A stretch of 64,000 nt of DNA from an uncultured Pirellulaceae bacterium (GTDB taxonomy: Bacteria; Planctomycetota; Planctomycetia; Pirellulales; Pirellulaceae): the NCBI GenBank assembly GCA_938084685.1, contig CALKGE010000011.1:248001-312000 (forward strand). Direction: 5' to 3'. This document shows, piece by piece, positions 18,869-27,806 of this stretch. Made by a program: the position numbers and the translations under genes. Every line of letters begins with the position of its first letter. Within the stretch, counting starts at the first letter, position 1. Below the pieces are notes generated by a model. It did not search any database and was not told where the DNA came from. It was given only the letters and a program-made list of their open reading frames with translations.

Positions 18869-19288
18869 TTACTCGCCTTGCAGCGTCAACACCAACTGAC
18901 GAGGGTTTGCGTAATTCCGGTGCTCCGCCAGATAGATCCCCTGCCAGGTCCCCAGCGCCAAACTTCCATTGGTTACCGGCACGGTCACACTGGCTCCTAA
19001 CAGGGAACTCTTCACATGGGCAGGCATGTCGTCCGGCCCCTCCATGGTGTGAATGTAGGGAAAATTCTCCGGGGCTATCGCATTGATCGAGGACTCCAGG
19101 TCAACCTGCACATCCGGGTCGGCATTTTCATTCAGGGTCAGGGAGGCTGAAGTATGCTTGATGAATACGTGCAGCTGCCCAATGGACAAGTCGGCTATTT
19201 CAGGCATGGCACTGACGACATCACGCGTAATAAGATGAAATCCACGCCTTCTTGCTTCGAGTGTAATCGTTCGTTGATACCAAGACAT
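18869..19288 (-). CDS. yjbQ: YjbQ/UPF0047 family protein
   Basis: 139 residues, the full length of the YjbQ (UPF0047) family. Conserved parts are visible: LHVFIKHTSASLTLNENADPD in the first half and LALGTWQGIYLAEHRN near the end, with the His, Glu and Asp residues that form the family's metal-bound site. Some members have thiamine-phosphate synthase activity in vitro, but the physiological role is uncertain. The protein is cytoplasmic with no added domains. It faces the WD40 fusion gene convergently. Confidence 0.92.
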   Translation of the reverse strand: MSWYQRTITLEARRRGFHLITRDVVSAMPEIADLSIGQLHVFIKHTSASLTLNENADPDVQVDLESSINAIAPENFPYIHTMEGPDDMPAHVKSSLLGASVTVPVTNGSLALGTWQGIYLAEHRNYANPRQLVLTLQGE

Positions 19289-20107
19289 TTCCCACTCCGA
19301 AATAATTTTTTTTCAGCTGTTGATTGTAGAGATTATTTTCGGGTTTCAACAGGCAGCATGGTGGAATCGATCAGACATATTTCGACCAAGCCCCCCACTG
19401 TTGCGCTGACTAAAAGCAAAAGTCAATTGGGGGAAACGTATTGTTAATAACCTAAAAACCACAAAGGGGAAAATACGCGCCACTAAATGACCATAAGAGT
19501 TGTTTAATACCGTCTTAAAAACCACTTCAGCTCTTCATCGGATCCACATCAAAAATTAACAAAAGTTGCGATACTAAAGGTGATTTACGAGTTTTATTGG
19601 ACAGCATGTTAGGGATGTATCGTGAATCAACCTGAAGGCAACCTGAGTAAAATTCGCTGGAAGAATTTCTTCCCTTATTTTTTCAGTTTTTTGTTGACTC
19701 TGGATTTATAGAGCTAATAATAGGGCGCTTCAGGAGATTAGTTTTGTTTGGAAGGGCGGTTTACCCCGCTAGTACCAACGAGGCGTCCAGCAGGTCAATT
19801 GAAATGGTGGCAGGAGCCCCAGAGAAAGGCCTCCCCTGGCGTCATCAAGTGAGCATACTCGGGTACTTGAGAGAGTCTTGATCAACTAATCCATGAACCA
19901 AATGCGTTTTACGCGGTTCGCTTTGAAATTGCTCCAGCATAAAGTGTGGCCCCACACTGAACCAGTATCAGGTTTACGCCGTACTGGGTAACAGAAGGGC
20001 TTTTATGTAGGAATAGTATGACTCGAACAGCACAGGGCTGGAGCAGGTCAAACACGAAAGCGACTGCGAAAAGATAAACACTTTTTTACTATAAGGATAT
20101 TAATCCA
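19289..20107. other. 819-base non-coding region, probable long leader RNA
   Basis: This is the longest stretch without a gene. The left 400 bases are AT-rich. A promoter-like pair is at 19694-19721. Downstream, two neighbouring hairpins stand out: AGTGTGG with CCACACT at 19943-19958, and ACCAGTA with TACTGGG at 19961-19988. Two short frames exist (19804-19881, 25 residues; 19893-19991, 32 residues) but lack a Shine-Dalgarno site and any coding signature. The right end holds AAGGAT before the 73-residue protein gene. The likely reading is a leader of about 380 bases, or a separate small RNA, in front of that gene. Confidence 0.45.
19694..19721 (+). promoter_or_regulatory. Sigma-70-like promoter candidate
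   Basis: TTGACT at 19694-19699 and AATAAT at 19716-19721 each match the consensus at five of six positions, with a 16-base spacer in AT-rich sequence. Transcription from here would start near 19728 and give a leader of about 380 bases. Confidence 0.4.
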
Positions 20108-20329
20108 ATGTCAAATGTACGGAACGTTTTCGAAGCGATCCTGAAGTACGGCCACGACGAAGATTTCGCCCCTACTAAAGAGGGCTTCGAAGCAACAAAT
20201 GCACCAGCAGGTTCAGAAGACAAGATTGAAATTCTGCGCCGTCGTGTTGAACAGGGGACTCCTCTGTGGCACCGTAATGATCGCCGCGATTACAGCGGAC
20301 TGACAGGAGCTGTTCGCCCTCGCGAATAG
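20108..20329 (+). CDS. Small conserved-looking protein (73 residues)
   Basis: 73-residue soluble, charged protein with no cysteine, signal peptide or membrane helix. The middle (EDKIEILRRRVEQGTPLWHR) is a likely helix. The end, NDRRDYSGLTGAVRPRE, looks like an ordered tail. Start support is good: AAGGAT lies before the ATG. It stands alone between a long leader and a strong terminator, so it is a monocistronic unit and probably well expressed. I do not recognise the family; it looks like a small lineage-specific planctomycete protein. Function is unknown. Confidence 0.72.
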   Translation: MSNVRNVFEAILKYGHDEDFAPTKEGFEATNAPAGSEDKIEILRRRVEQGTPLWHRNDRRDYSGLTGAVRPRE

Positions 20330-20389
20330 TCTCCATGCGTGTCAACGCTCTCAGCCCTCCAATGGGCATTGAGCTAAACAAACACGAAG

Positions 20390-20424
20390 AACCCTGAACA
20401 CGCTCGATGTGTTCAGGGTTTTTT
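20390..20424 (+). terminator. Strong intrinsic terminator
   Basis: Perfect 12-bp stem: AACCCTGAACAC (20390-20401) pairs with GTGTTCAGGGTT (20409-20420) around a seven-base loop, and the T-run continues to 20424. It ends the transcript of the 73-residue protein gene, 60 bases after its stop. Confidence 0.88.
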
Positions 20425-20574
20425 CATTTTAAATCCCCTTGCCCAACTCGCATGCACTCAACCAAATCATTCTCCATCTACGAAGATGGACTCCTGAAGC
20501 AATAGCTGGCCTGACACCACGGTCGAGTAATTTCGTTTGTCAGCTGTCGTGGCTCGAGCGACAGAAATTGCCGT

Positions 20575-21663
20575 TTAGGTAGGCACCTTGAATCCACCGG
20601 TGAGCCAGATTTGACCCAGGTCATCTACCCAGGCACCCACAAGCGTCTTTACATTCGCATTAGCCAGCGCGTGAAATCTGGTTTCCAGCGTTCGATCTAT
20701 GCAGGCCAGAGCCGTTTCCACATCACCTTCCCAAACGTCGGCCATCTTTCGGCTCGCCTGCACCAGCACCTGATCTCCAGTTAGCTCCTGCCCGGTCAGT
20801 ATGAGCACCAACTGATGGAAGCAGGATATCACGATCGACGCCAGAAACTCGATTCGATCATACTTCTCATTCCGCGCAAGCTTCTTCACATCGACAAACC
20901 CCGAGAGGAATTCATCAAGTCGCTCTGTCTGCTCAGGCAGGTTGGATAATAAATCGAGTAGTTCCCGGCGAACCTCCAGCAGGTTCCCCTCGTTGTATTT
21001 CCTAGCCAGGCCGACACTTCCATTGGCAATCATAGCCAGCTCCAGAGCATCGCCAGCGCTTTCAAGGATCCTTTGCTGCAGCAATATCTGCTGAACCTGT
21101 TCGGGCAACAGAGATTGAAATGAGACGACCTGACAACGTGAAATAATCGTATCCAGCTGCTGACTCAGACTGGTACCCAGCAAAATCAAAACGGCACCTG
21201 GAGGAGGTTCCTCAAGCGTCTTCAGTAGATTCGCCGTTGATGTGGCATTAAGAGAATCAGCTTGATTGATGATCACTACTTTACGTTTAGCGACAATCGG
21301 TTTGAGATTAATTTCGTAACAAGCACCCCGGAAGACTTCTTCCCGTTTATCAATCGTGAAGGAACCACCCACGATCTGAGCTGTTCTGATCTCTCCCGTT
21401 CCAGGAACGAGATCGACAAAGTGCAAGTCCGGGTGGGTGTCGGCCATCACCTGCTGACAGGAAGGGCACTCGCCACACGGATCACACTCCTGCTCAGGTC
21501 GAACTTCGCAAAACAGAGCCTGCGTCAATTTACGAGCGAAAAACTGTTTACCAATCCCGTCGGGGCCAATAAACAGAAAAGCGGACGCCAGACGACCGCC
21601 GGCAAGACTGCGACGGAAACGTTCGATCTGGGCATCGTGTCCCAAGACTTCATGCCAGCCCAT
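20575..21663 (-). CDS. holB: DNA polymerase III subunit delta prime
   Basis: 362-residue clamp-loader subunit. The N-terminus matches the family: GWHEVLGHDAQIERFRRSL, FLFIGPDGIGKQFFARKL (a P-loop-like sequence) and a zinc-binding CDPCGECPSC, then ATSTANLLKTLEEPPPGAVL and ISRCQVVSFQ. The SRC motif (sensor 1 and arginine-finger region) is typical of delta prime and of gamma/tau. The length excludes full DnaX, and the C-terminus lacks tau domains. It lies three bases after tmk on the same strand, a pairing also found in many other bacteria. Its role is to load the sliding clamp during replication. Confidence 0.92.
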   Translation of the reverse strand: MGWHEVLGHDAQIERFRRSLAGGRLASAFLFIGPDGIGKQFFARKLTQALFCEVRPEQECDPCGECPSCQQVMADTHPDLHFVDLVPGTGEIRTAQIVGGSFTIDKREEVFRGACYEINLKPIVAKRKVVIINQADSLNATSTANLLKTLEEPPPGAVLILLGTSLSQQLDTIISRCQVVSFQSLLPEQVQQILLQQRILESAGDALELAMIANGSVGLARKYNEGNLLEVRRELLDLLSNLPEQTERLDEFLSGFVDVKKLARNEKYDRIEFLASIVISCFHQLVLILTGQELTGDQVLVQASRKMADVWEGDVETALACIDRTLETRFHALANANVKTLVGAWVDDLGQIWLTGGFKVPT

Positions 21664-21666
21664 ACC

Positions 21667-22287
21667 TCAGGCACCTCGCTGTTGATCCAGAAAAGCTGTC
21701 GCCAAACTCACAATTTCACGGTGAATGGTACCAATATCCCCGGCAGCATCGACCACCTTGATCGAGTCCGGGTAACGAGCGGCTTCCGTTAAAAATCCTT
21801 GTCGGACCTGCTCCATATAGCTCAGTCCCTGGGACTCAATTCTGTCAAGTTCTCGGTTCATGCGGCCGCGAGCATTCGTTACGTCCATATCCAGCAGGAA
21901 TGTCAGATCGGGAAGCACTCCGTCCGTCGCCACGGCACCAACCTGTCGAATGACTTCAGCATCCAATCCTCCGGCATGTCCCTGATAAACGATATTCGCC
22001 AGCAAATAGCGATCGCAGATCACCGTCTTACCTACCGCCAGCGCCGGCTTGATGACCTGTTCGACCATTTGAGTGCGAGCTGTCATGTAGAGAAACATTT
22101 CGCTACGACGATCAATCGCGATATCGTGTTTGTCGAGCAGTAAATCACGCAATCGTTCACCAAGTTTGGTACTACCCGGATCCCGGCACAACAGCACGTC
22201 ATACCCACTTTCGATGAGCCACTGTTTGAAGAGTTCGATCTGAGTCGATTTACCGACCCCATCTGTTCCATCAAAGCTAAAGAACAT
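21667..22287 (-). CDS. tmk: Thymidylate kinase
   Basis: 206 residues from the ATG at 22287. An in-frame TTG at 22311 would add eight residues, but family members begin right before the P-loop, as here: MFFSFDGTDGVGKST. The DRY motif (VICDRYLLANIVYQG) and an Arg-rich lid (RGRMNRELDRIESQ) are present. The enzyme phosphorylates dTMP to dTDP with ATP in the cytoplasm. It is the first gene of a tmk-holB pair. Confidence 0.94.
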   Translation of the reverse strand: MFFSFDGTDGVGKSTQIELFKQWLIESGYDVLLCRDPGSTKLGERLRDLLLDKHDIAIDRRSEMFLYMTARTQMVEQVIKPALAVGKTVICDRYLLANIVYQGHAGGLDAEVIRQVGAVATDGVLPDLTFLLDMDVTNARGRMNRELDRIESQGLSYMEQVRQGFLTEAARYPDSIKVVDAAGDIGTIHREIVSLATAFLDQQRGA

Positions 22288-22432
22288 TCTCGTAGTGTGC
22301 TTCCATGTCAATGACTGCTGGCTTCCTATTCATTTTGTAACACAGAACAGGAGTCATGAACACGAGTGACGGAGAACTTCTACGACACAGTACTGCCGGT
22401 TAATACAGAGCAGCGGCAACTGCTCAGACAGG

Positions 22433-22471
22433 ATCTACCTGATTACAGATCCAGACTGTAATCAGGTAGAT
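22433..22471 (-). repeat. Perfect 16-bp inverted repeat over the tolC-like stop
   Basis: ATCTACCTGATTACAG (22433-22448) and CTGTAATCAGGTAGAT (22456-22471) are exact reverse complements around a seven-base loop. The stop codon at 22443-22445 and the last nine codons of the outer-membrane efflux gene lie inside the hairpin. No T-run follows on either strand. Confidence 0.95.
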
Positions 22472-24500
22472 TGAGAACGACGTCGGATTCAACAGCCTCG
22501 GCAGCCGGAGCCTGATTTACATCCGCTGGCTCAGGCTGTGGTTCAACCTCTTCAGCTTCCAGTACCGAACCCTCGCCAGTTGCCTCTGACGGTTGATCAA
22601 CCTGATCCGTGGCACTTTCGGGCCCGCTGCTGATCACGGCAGGTCGAGTGTAACCGTAATTCATATATCGCCCCGCATCGCGTTGACGAGCCCGCTCCAT
22701 AGCATCATCGTAAGCTTTGCCAGGCCAGGGCCCTTCGGATAGATGAATATCGTTATAGCTCAGGAGCGAACCTTTCCGGTAATGAACTTCAGCGATTGCC
22801 TTGGCATAGGACCCCAAAGCTCGATGGTAATCCGTTTCGGCCTGAGCCTGTCGACGTTGTGCTTGCAGCAGGTTATCGACCGTGACTGATTCTGTATCAA
22901 TCAGTGCCATCACATCTTCCACTTCCTTTATGGAAGCCGCCCAGCGATTATAGTGCAATTGGGCCTGACGATGAGTGTAATCAAGTGTTTTCATCGCCGT
23001 TGTCAACAGGTGCGATGTATTGAGTTCCATATCTTCCAGCCGAGCGATATCCCTTTTTAAATTCAATTCCGCGTTTCGCACGGCCGCCAGTTCAGCCCGA
23101 GCACCAAACCTGGGTGGACGGATGTCGATGCCTACTCTGAATTCCTGGTATTGCCCGCCAGTCAGACTTTCGACAGCCGTTGAGCCGGGTGCAACAAAGT
23201 CCAGACCGTTTCGTTTACCAATCAACTGGTCACCGTAGCCTAACCAGCGATACATTGTTACCAGATTGACTTGGGGCAGCGTGTTATGGCGAGCCAGTTT
23301 CAACTCCAGCTCACGTCGCTTAATCGACCATTTTTGCTGTCGCAGTTCAACGCTTCGAATCAGAGATTCTTCGTGCGACTGCTGCCAATCAAACACAACT
23401 TTGGCTTGAGCTGGTTCATCTGCAGGTCGGATCACTCGGCCATCGGTAGGCGAAAGTCCCATCAACCATCGCATACTCTGCTCCGCCTTCAACAGGTCAT
23501 TCCAAGCAGTTTCAACCTGCGCCTGAAAGAAGAAGTATTGCTCTGAAGATTGGGCTTCTGCCTGAGACGATTCTTGTCCTCCCGCCACTAATGCCTGAGA
23601 TTTATCCCAGGTACCTTGAGCTGCATCTCGCGCTATCTTTGCAGCTTCGAGATTTCGATAGGACGTATAGAGATCCCAGTAAGTGTTTTCAACATCCAAC
23701 ACCATGTTTCGCACGGCAGATTCGAACATCGCCACACTCACATCCGTGTTGATACGAGCCAGCAGCAAGGGAATGCGGTTGACCATCGTCCCATTGCCTC
23801 GTAGCAAAGGATGACTGATTTCACCTTCAATAGCTGTATACCAGTCCGATGGCAACGCTCGTCCAAACCCTCGGTTATTCCGGTCGTAAATTGTTTGATT
23901 TCGTAAAGAGAACTGGGTCCCAGTGGCGGCCTTCTTGGTTATCCCGACGTCGATCTGCCCAAGGTCTTGCTGATAGTTGAAGGGAACAAAACCAAATTGG
24001 CTGGTACTGACATTTTGCGGACGATCTGTCTTTTGCCAGAACATGCTGGTTGTAAACTGAGCATCAAATTCAGACAAAGCGGCCTGAACCCCCGTTCGAG
24101 GATCGGTTTCAAAAATGGCCGGGTCATAGACCGTGGTTGCTCCTGCTGTCCGACCAGACAATCCGTCTGCAAACCCGAAGGGTGTCACGCTGCCAAGGTT
24201 ACGAATAACCTTGCTATTCTTAAGAGCGGTCTGTACCGCTTCCTGCAGGGTTACATCCCAAGGCTTATCAAAATCAGGCTTGGAAAGTGTAATCGGGGAC
24301 CTGGTTTTGGTAACCTCATCCAGTGATTCTGTCTGGACATCGGGATACTCGATCTGAATTTGGCTATCGACATAGGTTCGCAGTTCGCTCGGTTCCCGCA
24401 AATAATGGGGTTTGGAGGGCGTGCAACCGATCAAGATAGCTGTCATCAGCAAAGCCGATACAGAGACGGCTTTCATCGAATTATGCTGACTATTGATCAC
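22443..24500 (-). CDS. TolC-family outer-membrane efflux lipoprotein
   Basis: 685 residues from a GTG at 24500, which has AGGA at a seven-base distance; the next in-frame ATG at 24476 lacks such a site, so the GTG is preferred though not certain. A lipoprotein signal ends in LIGC. Two long outer-membrane-efflux (OEP) helical regions are seen, for example NTYWDLYTSYRNLEAAKIA and the LQAQRRQAQAETDYHRALGSY region, as in TolC. At 685 residues it exceeds typical TolC proteins (450-500); the excess includes an N-terminal ~120 residues and an acidic Glu/Pro-rich tail. It is probably the outer-membrane channel of an export pump whose inner-membrane partners are not in the window. Confidence 0.86.
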   Translation of the reverse strand: MINSQHNSMKAVSVSALLMTAILIGCTPSKPHYLREPSELRTYVDSQIQIEYPDVQTESLDEVTKTRSPITLSKPDFDKPWDVTLQEAVQTALKNSKVIRNLGSVTPFGFADGLSGRTAGATTVYDPAIFETDPRTGVQAALSEFDAQFTTSMFWQKTDRPQNVSTSQFGFVPFNYQQDLGQIDVGITKKAATGTQFSLRNQTIYDRNNRGFGRALPSDWYTAIEGEISHPLLRGNGTMVNRIPLLLARINTDVSVAMFESAVRNMVLDVENTYWDLYTSYRNLEAAKIARDAAQGTWDKSQALVAGGQESSQAEAQSSEQYFFFQAQVETAWNDLLKAEQSMRWLMGLSPTDGRVIRPADEPAQAKVVFDWQQSHEESLIRSVELRQQKWSIKRRELELKLARHNTLPQVNLVTMYRWLGYGDQLIGKRNGLDFVAPGSTAVESLTGGQYQEFRVGIDIRPPRFGARAELAAVRNAELNLKRDIARLEDMELNTSHLLTTAMKTLDYTHRQAQLHYNRWAASIKEVEDVMALIDTESVTVDNLLQAQRRQAQAETDYHRALGSYAKAIAEVHYRKGSLLSYNDIHLSEGPWPGKAYDDAMERARQRDAGRYMNYGYTRPAVISSGPESATDQVDQPSEATGEGSVLEAEEVEPQPEPADVNQAPAAEAVESDVVLNLPDYSLDL

Positions 24501-24507
24501 TTGTTAA

Positions 24508-24511
24508 TCCT
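24508..24511 (-). promoter_or_regulatory. Shine-Dalgarno site deciding the GTG start
   Basis: AGGA on the minus strand lies seven bases before the GTG at 24500. No comparable site precedes the downstream ATG at 24476. Confidence 0.5.
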
Positions 24512-24704
24512 GAATTGGGCTTTGCAGGTACAAAAAACAAATCTGTTTAAGCCTGATTCTGTCAGGCTGCCCCCCCATACCGCCAATCTTCCCGGTCTGT
24601 AGATACAATTATCCCAGACGTCAATGAACCTGACGTTAGATCTCCAATCGTCCGGCAACTGTCAAAACTTCTGGGAAAGACAGGTAAAAAAGTGCTTTTT
24701 TTAG

Positions 24705-24756
24705 AGGACTCCAACGGTCTGGAGTCACCGTCCACCACCCCTGAAATGGTGGGGGA
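24705..24756 (-). terminator. Cluster of small hairpins after a minus-strand gene
   Basis: Read on the minus strand, after the stop of the 158-residue protein, CCACCA pairs with TGGTGG, then GACTCC pairs with GGAGTC (24707-24726). An A-run and a T-run follow at 24685-24702. It is a possible terminator, but no T-run directly touches a strong stem. Confidence 0.35.
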
Positions 24757-24768
24757 ACACGAAGAGTA

Positions 24769-25245
24769 TTAGAGATACATCCCCAGATAGCCATCAGCAC
24801 CATCTGCGGCTTCTTCTATTTCTTTGATCCGCTGCCGGGTCTTCTCCAGATCCCCGGCATGAATATAACGGTCAAATTCGATTTTGACTGCTTCACGTAC
24901 CGTCTGCAAAAACCAGTCTACAACGGGCTGACTGAGCCAGTCACACGTTTCTCCCAATAACTCAACTTTCAAATCAGCTGATTTTGTGACTTCATCAGAG
25001 GAATCCGTTAAGACCGTCCCTTCAAAGCCAAATTCCATCATGCCTCGAGTGGGCGAGTTGGTTAAGTGAAAAATCGCTCTGGCGTTGTACAAGTAGTACG
25101 AATTAAAGGAACCATGGCGTTGCATGGCGTCCTTGATCCGCTCACAACGTTGCTGATATTTGGGGGAAGCGTCCATGGGTATATCGAGACGACCGACGCT
25201 TCTCAACGGAAGGCAGTCAAACGAGATTTCAACCCAGCGCTCCAT
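24769..25245 (-). CDS. Small cytoplasmic protein of unknown function
   Basis: 158 residues, soluble, no signal peptide. It contains two aromatic-rich segments (GSFNSYYLYNARAIFHLTN, and CDWLSQPVVDWFLQTVREA) and an alpha-helical Glu/Lys-rich end (TRQRIKEIEEAADGADGYL). I do not recognise the family. It lies 40 bases after the 710-residue secreted protein gene on the same strand, so the two may be co-transcribed. Confidence 0.72.
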   Translation of the reverse strand: MERWVEISFDCLPLRSVGRLDIPMDASPKYQQRCERIKDAMQRHGSFNSYYLYNARAIFHLTNSPTRGMMEFGFEGTVLTDSSDEVTKSADLKVELLGETCDWLSQPVVDWFLQTVREAVKIEFDRYIHAGDLEKTRQRIKEIEEAADGADGYLGMYL

Positions 25246-25285
25246 TCCCTTTATCCTTTGTCAGATTGACTCTTTACCTCAATGC

Positions 25286-27418
25286 CTACTTGATTGCAGG
25301 TGTTGCACGTTTACCAAGGTTATAGGACAACATTAGCCAACCGTTATCTGAAACGATTTGCTGCAGGATCAGATTCCCTGCCGAAGCCCAGTTACCGGGC
25401 AGTGGGATACCACCTTTACCGATAATATCATCCTTAAAGAAGGCGTTAAACTTTTTACTCATGACCGTCTTCATAGCAACCTGGCCTACGGTCAGCGAAG
25501 TTTTGCCCACGAATTGAACATCGACGTCGCCTTGGCGTCTGAGCCGCATCCCCTCATCTGTTTTCAAAACGGTATAGAGGGCAGCAATACGAATTCTATC
25601 GTTAATAACCTTGGCACCATCACGGAACTGCTTTCCTTGGATCGCAATTTCAATCTGGTTATCACGGAAACTGACACTGATTGGCTGCGTATTGGAAAAC
25701 GTAATAGCCCATGACTTCTTCCCTTTACCAGTTTTCAATTCCTCAGGAACTTCGGCCCCCAGATCAGTCATGTGCTGAACAAGTTTCTCATCCGTCAACT
25801 CAACTCCACCAAGCACAACCTCGGTAAAGTTGCGTACAAACGACTCGTGCAGACGTAATGCCACATCGGTTCCTTTGTTAAGAGCCGGAGGTTCCGTGGC
25901 AGACGCAAGTTGATAACGCCCGGTTTGCAGCATATTCAGTCGAATGTACTCTTCAGTACTGGTCGAATTCACATTAACCGGGAAACCACCACGGCGAATG
26001 AGGGGATTTCGAACTTTATTCTGGTAACCCTCAATAACATTCGACAGTAGCTCCAATACCTGAGCGTCCATTTTGGTTGTCACGGACTCGACAGCCACGG
26101 CCGATGCATCCTTCTCGTTCTGGGATCGCATCTTGATAAACTTGGTTTTGGCAATCGATTCATGTGTCGAAGTGGGTCCTTCAATACTGTCCAGCTCAAG
26201 TTTCGTTGTCGCTTGAGCCTGAGCGGGTTCGGTACTGAATCCGTCACCGTCAAAGGCAACCAGCTTCGTCGCTCGCATCGTCGTTGTACCTCGGCTCACC
26301 ACCGTAACTCCAGACTTTTCCGCTACATTGCGACTAATCGCTGTACCATCAAGAATGACTCGCAACGTCGCTTTTTCCTGGGATTCCGCAATCTGAAACG
26401 AAATTTGCCCTCGCATACGGGCTTCCCCTTTGATTTGCAGCCCTTTCACCGTCATGGCCAACTCTTGCGTTTCATCCACTTCCATTAATTCTCCGGCCGA
26501 GATGAGATTCTGTGAAACGTGCAGATAGATATTGGGTTGGTAGAAGTGATATCTGATTTGCTGCTGAATGTTGTCCGCCTGACCTGCTCGGTCGAGCCAA
26601 CCGATAATACGTCCAACCTGCCACGCCGTATCATTACTGGCATGGTCCGTGTAATTCTCCAAGGCAGTAATCAGGTTCTTGATCTGCGTTTCGTACATCG
26701 CCTTCGAATTGGGATTGGATTTAAAGAATACGGCATTCATATAGGCCCGCAATGCGGTTCGCACATTCGTAAACTCCGGACGTTCCAACCCTACAACGTC
26801 CGCTCCATAAAATCCGTTTAAGCTGGGCTGCATACGAGCAGGATTCGGTTTTTCACTTCCTAGCTCCTGCTGCAGTACGTCCCAATGCAACTGTTCTTTC
26901 CAATCGAATTCGACTTCCCCAGCCTCCAGAAATGCTTTCATATTGGCCAACGAGGCATCCAGAGCCGTTCTGGTCTGGGAAACGTGTGCATCGGTGATGG
27001 GAGTAAAGGCAGGTGCCTCTTTCTTCAATTGTTCAAGAATCTGCTTCAAATCCTGGGAAGGGAGACTCTGTACCCATTGCTCCAATGCCTGACGGACCTT
27101 CTCAGCTGACAGCCGGGTCTTCTTGGAAAAATCCGGAATCTTTTCGATAAAATGATCCCGCAGCTTGGCAATATCAGCTTTCCGGGCAGAAACCCCTTGG
27201 CGCAACAATCCTTCCAATGTGTCGTAATCGAGCCCAGTTCGAATCGCCGTAACAGCCTTCTCTTTCTTCTGAGCATCAATCAGTGCCTGAGAAGTTTCAG
27301 CAACACGACTGATGGCTTCTGTGAGATCATCTGCCCGGGTAACGCCCAACAAGGAAAAAACGCCAAGCAGTATACCTAACGAAAAACCTGCAACCATGTT
27401 CAATCCACAACGCTGCAT
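25286..27418 (-). CDS. Large secreted protein of unknown function
   Basis: 710 residues. A signal peptide is present (MVAGFSLGILLGVFSLLGVTRA). The first ~180 residues are helical and highly charged. The C-terminal ~400 residues are beta-rich, with a QIRYHFYQPNIYLHVSQNLI segment and repeated references to threonine-rich strands (SGVTVVSRGTTTMRATKLV). There are no cysteine pairs, heme motifs or obvious enzymatic residues. The family is not recognised, though the size and style are common among planctomycete exported proteins. The gene is divergent from the DUF11 lipoprotein gene, sharing a 388-base control region. Confidence 0.78.
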   Translation of the reverse strand: MQRCGLNMVAGFSLGILLGVFSLLGVTRADDLTEAISRVAETSQALIDAQKKEKAVTAIRTGLDYDTLEGLLRQGVSARKADIAKLRDHFIEKIPDFSKKTRLSAEKVRQALEQWVQSLPSQDLKQILEQLKKEAPAFTPITDAHVSQTRTALDASLANMKAFLEAGEVEFDWKEQLHWDVLQQELGSEKPNPARMQPSLNGFYGADVVGLERPEFTNVRTALRAYMNAVFFKSNPNSKAMYETQIKNLITALENYTDHASNDTAWQVGRIIGWLDRAGQADNIQQQIRYHFYQPNIYLHVSQNLISAGELMEVDETQELAMTVKGLQIKGEARMRGQISFQIAESQEKATLRVILDGTAISRNVAEKSGVTVVSRGTTTMRATKLVAFDGDGFSTEPAQAQATTKLELDSIEGPTSTHESIAKTKFIKMRSQNEKDASAVAVESVTTKMDAQVLELLSNVIEGYQNKVRNPLIRRGGFPVNVNSTSTEEYIRLNMLQTGRYQLASATEPPALNKGTDVALRLHESFVRNFTEVVLGGVELTDEKLVQHMTDLGAEVPEELKTGKGKKSWAITFSNTQPISVSFRDNQIEIAIQGKQFRDGAKVINDRIRIAALYTVLKTDEGMRLRRQGDVDVQFVGKTSLTVGQVAMKTVMSKKFNAFFKDDIIGKGGIPLPGNWASAGNLILQQIVSDNGWLMLSYNLGKRATPAIK

Positions 27419-27806
27419 CCTAGTCTCCCTTTGCCCGTAACCATCTAAGATCTCGGGAATTTATTCTTCTGTACTTCCAATTCGTTAACGCGTTGCTCAA
27501 ATCATATGCCAATCCAACAGTTCCGGCTAACGCAGTTGTAATCGTTCATCTATTTTTACACATAACGCGGAGCTATTCTTCCCCAGATTGCCAATTATCG
27601 CAAGTTCAACTAATACCCAAACTCCCCCTGATTTAGCTGTTTTTAGTTCTTTTTTTTTGTCACATAGCCCGAAATAGGGAAATTCGTCTTAACTCGAATT
27701 GAAGGTTTTCCAAATAATGGTGAAAGTTGAACCTTAGGTGAAAGGACAACGTGGGGTGGCACAATCTTTTCAAGCTTTCAGAACAATTTCTGATCGGCAC
27801 AACCAA
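27419..27806. other. Intergenic region between divergent genes
   Basis: About 390 AT-rich bases with no gene. It contains an inverted repeat AATTCG/CGAATT at 27681-27700 with an eight-base spacer, a possible operator, and a T-run of nine near 27650. Promoters for the two flanking divergent genes should be here; I could not place them. Confidence 0.4.

Noticed and set aside
19804..19991. Two short frames (25 and 32 residues) in the long leader
   Set aside because: Neither has a Shine-Dalgarno site or any coding bias I can see; kept only as possible leader peptides.
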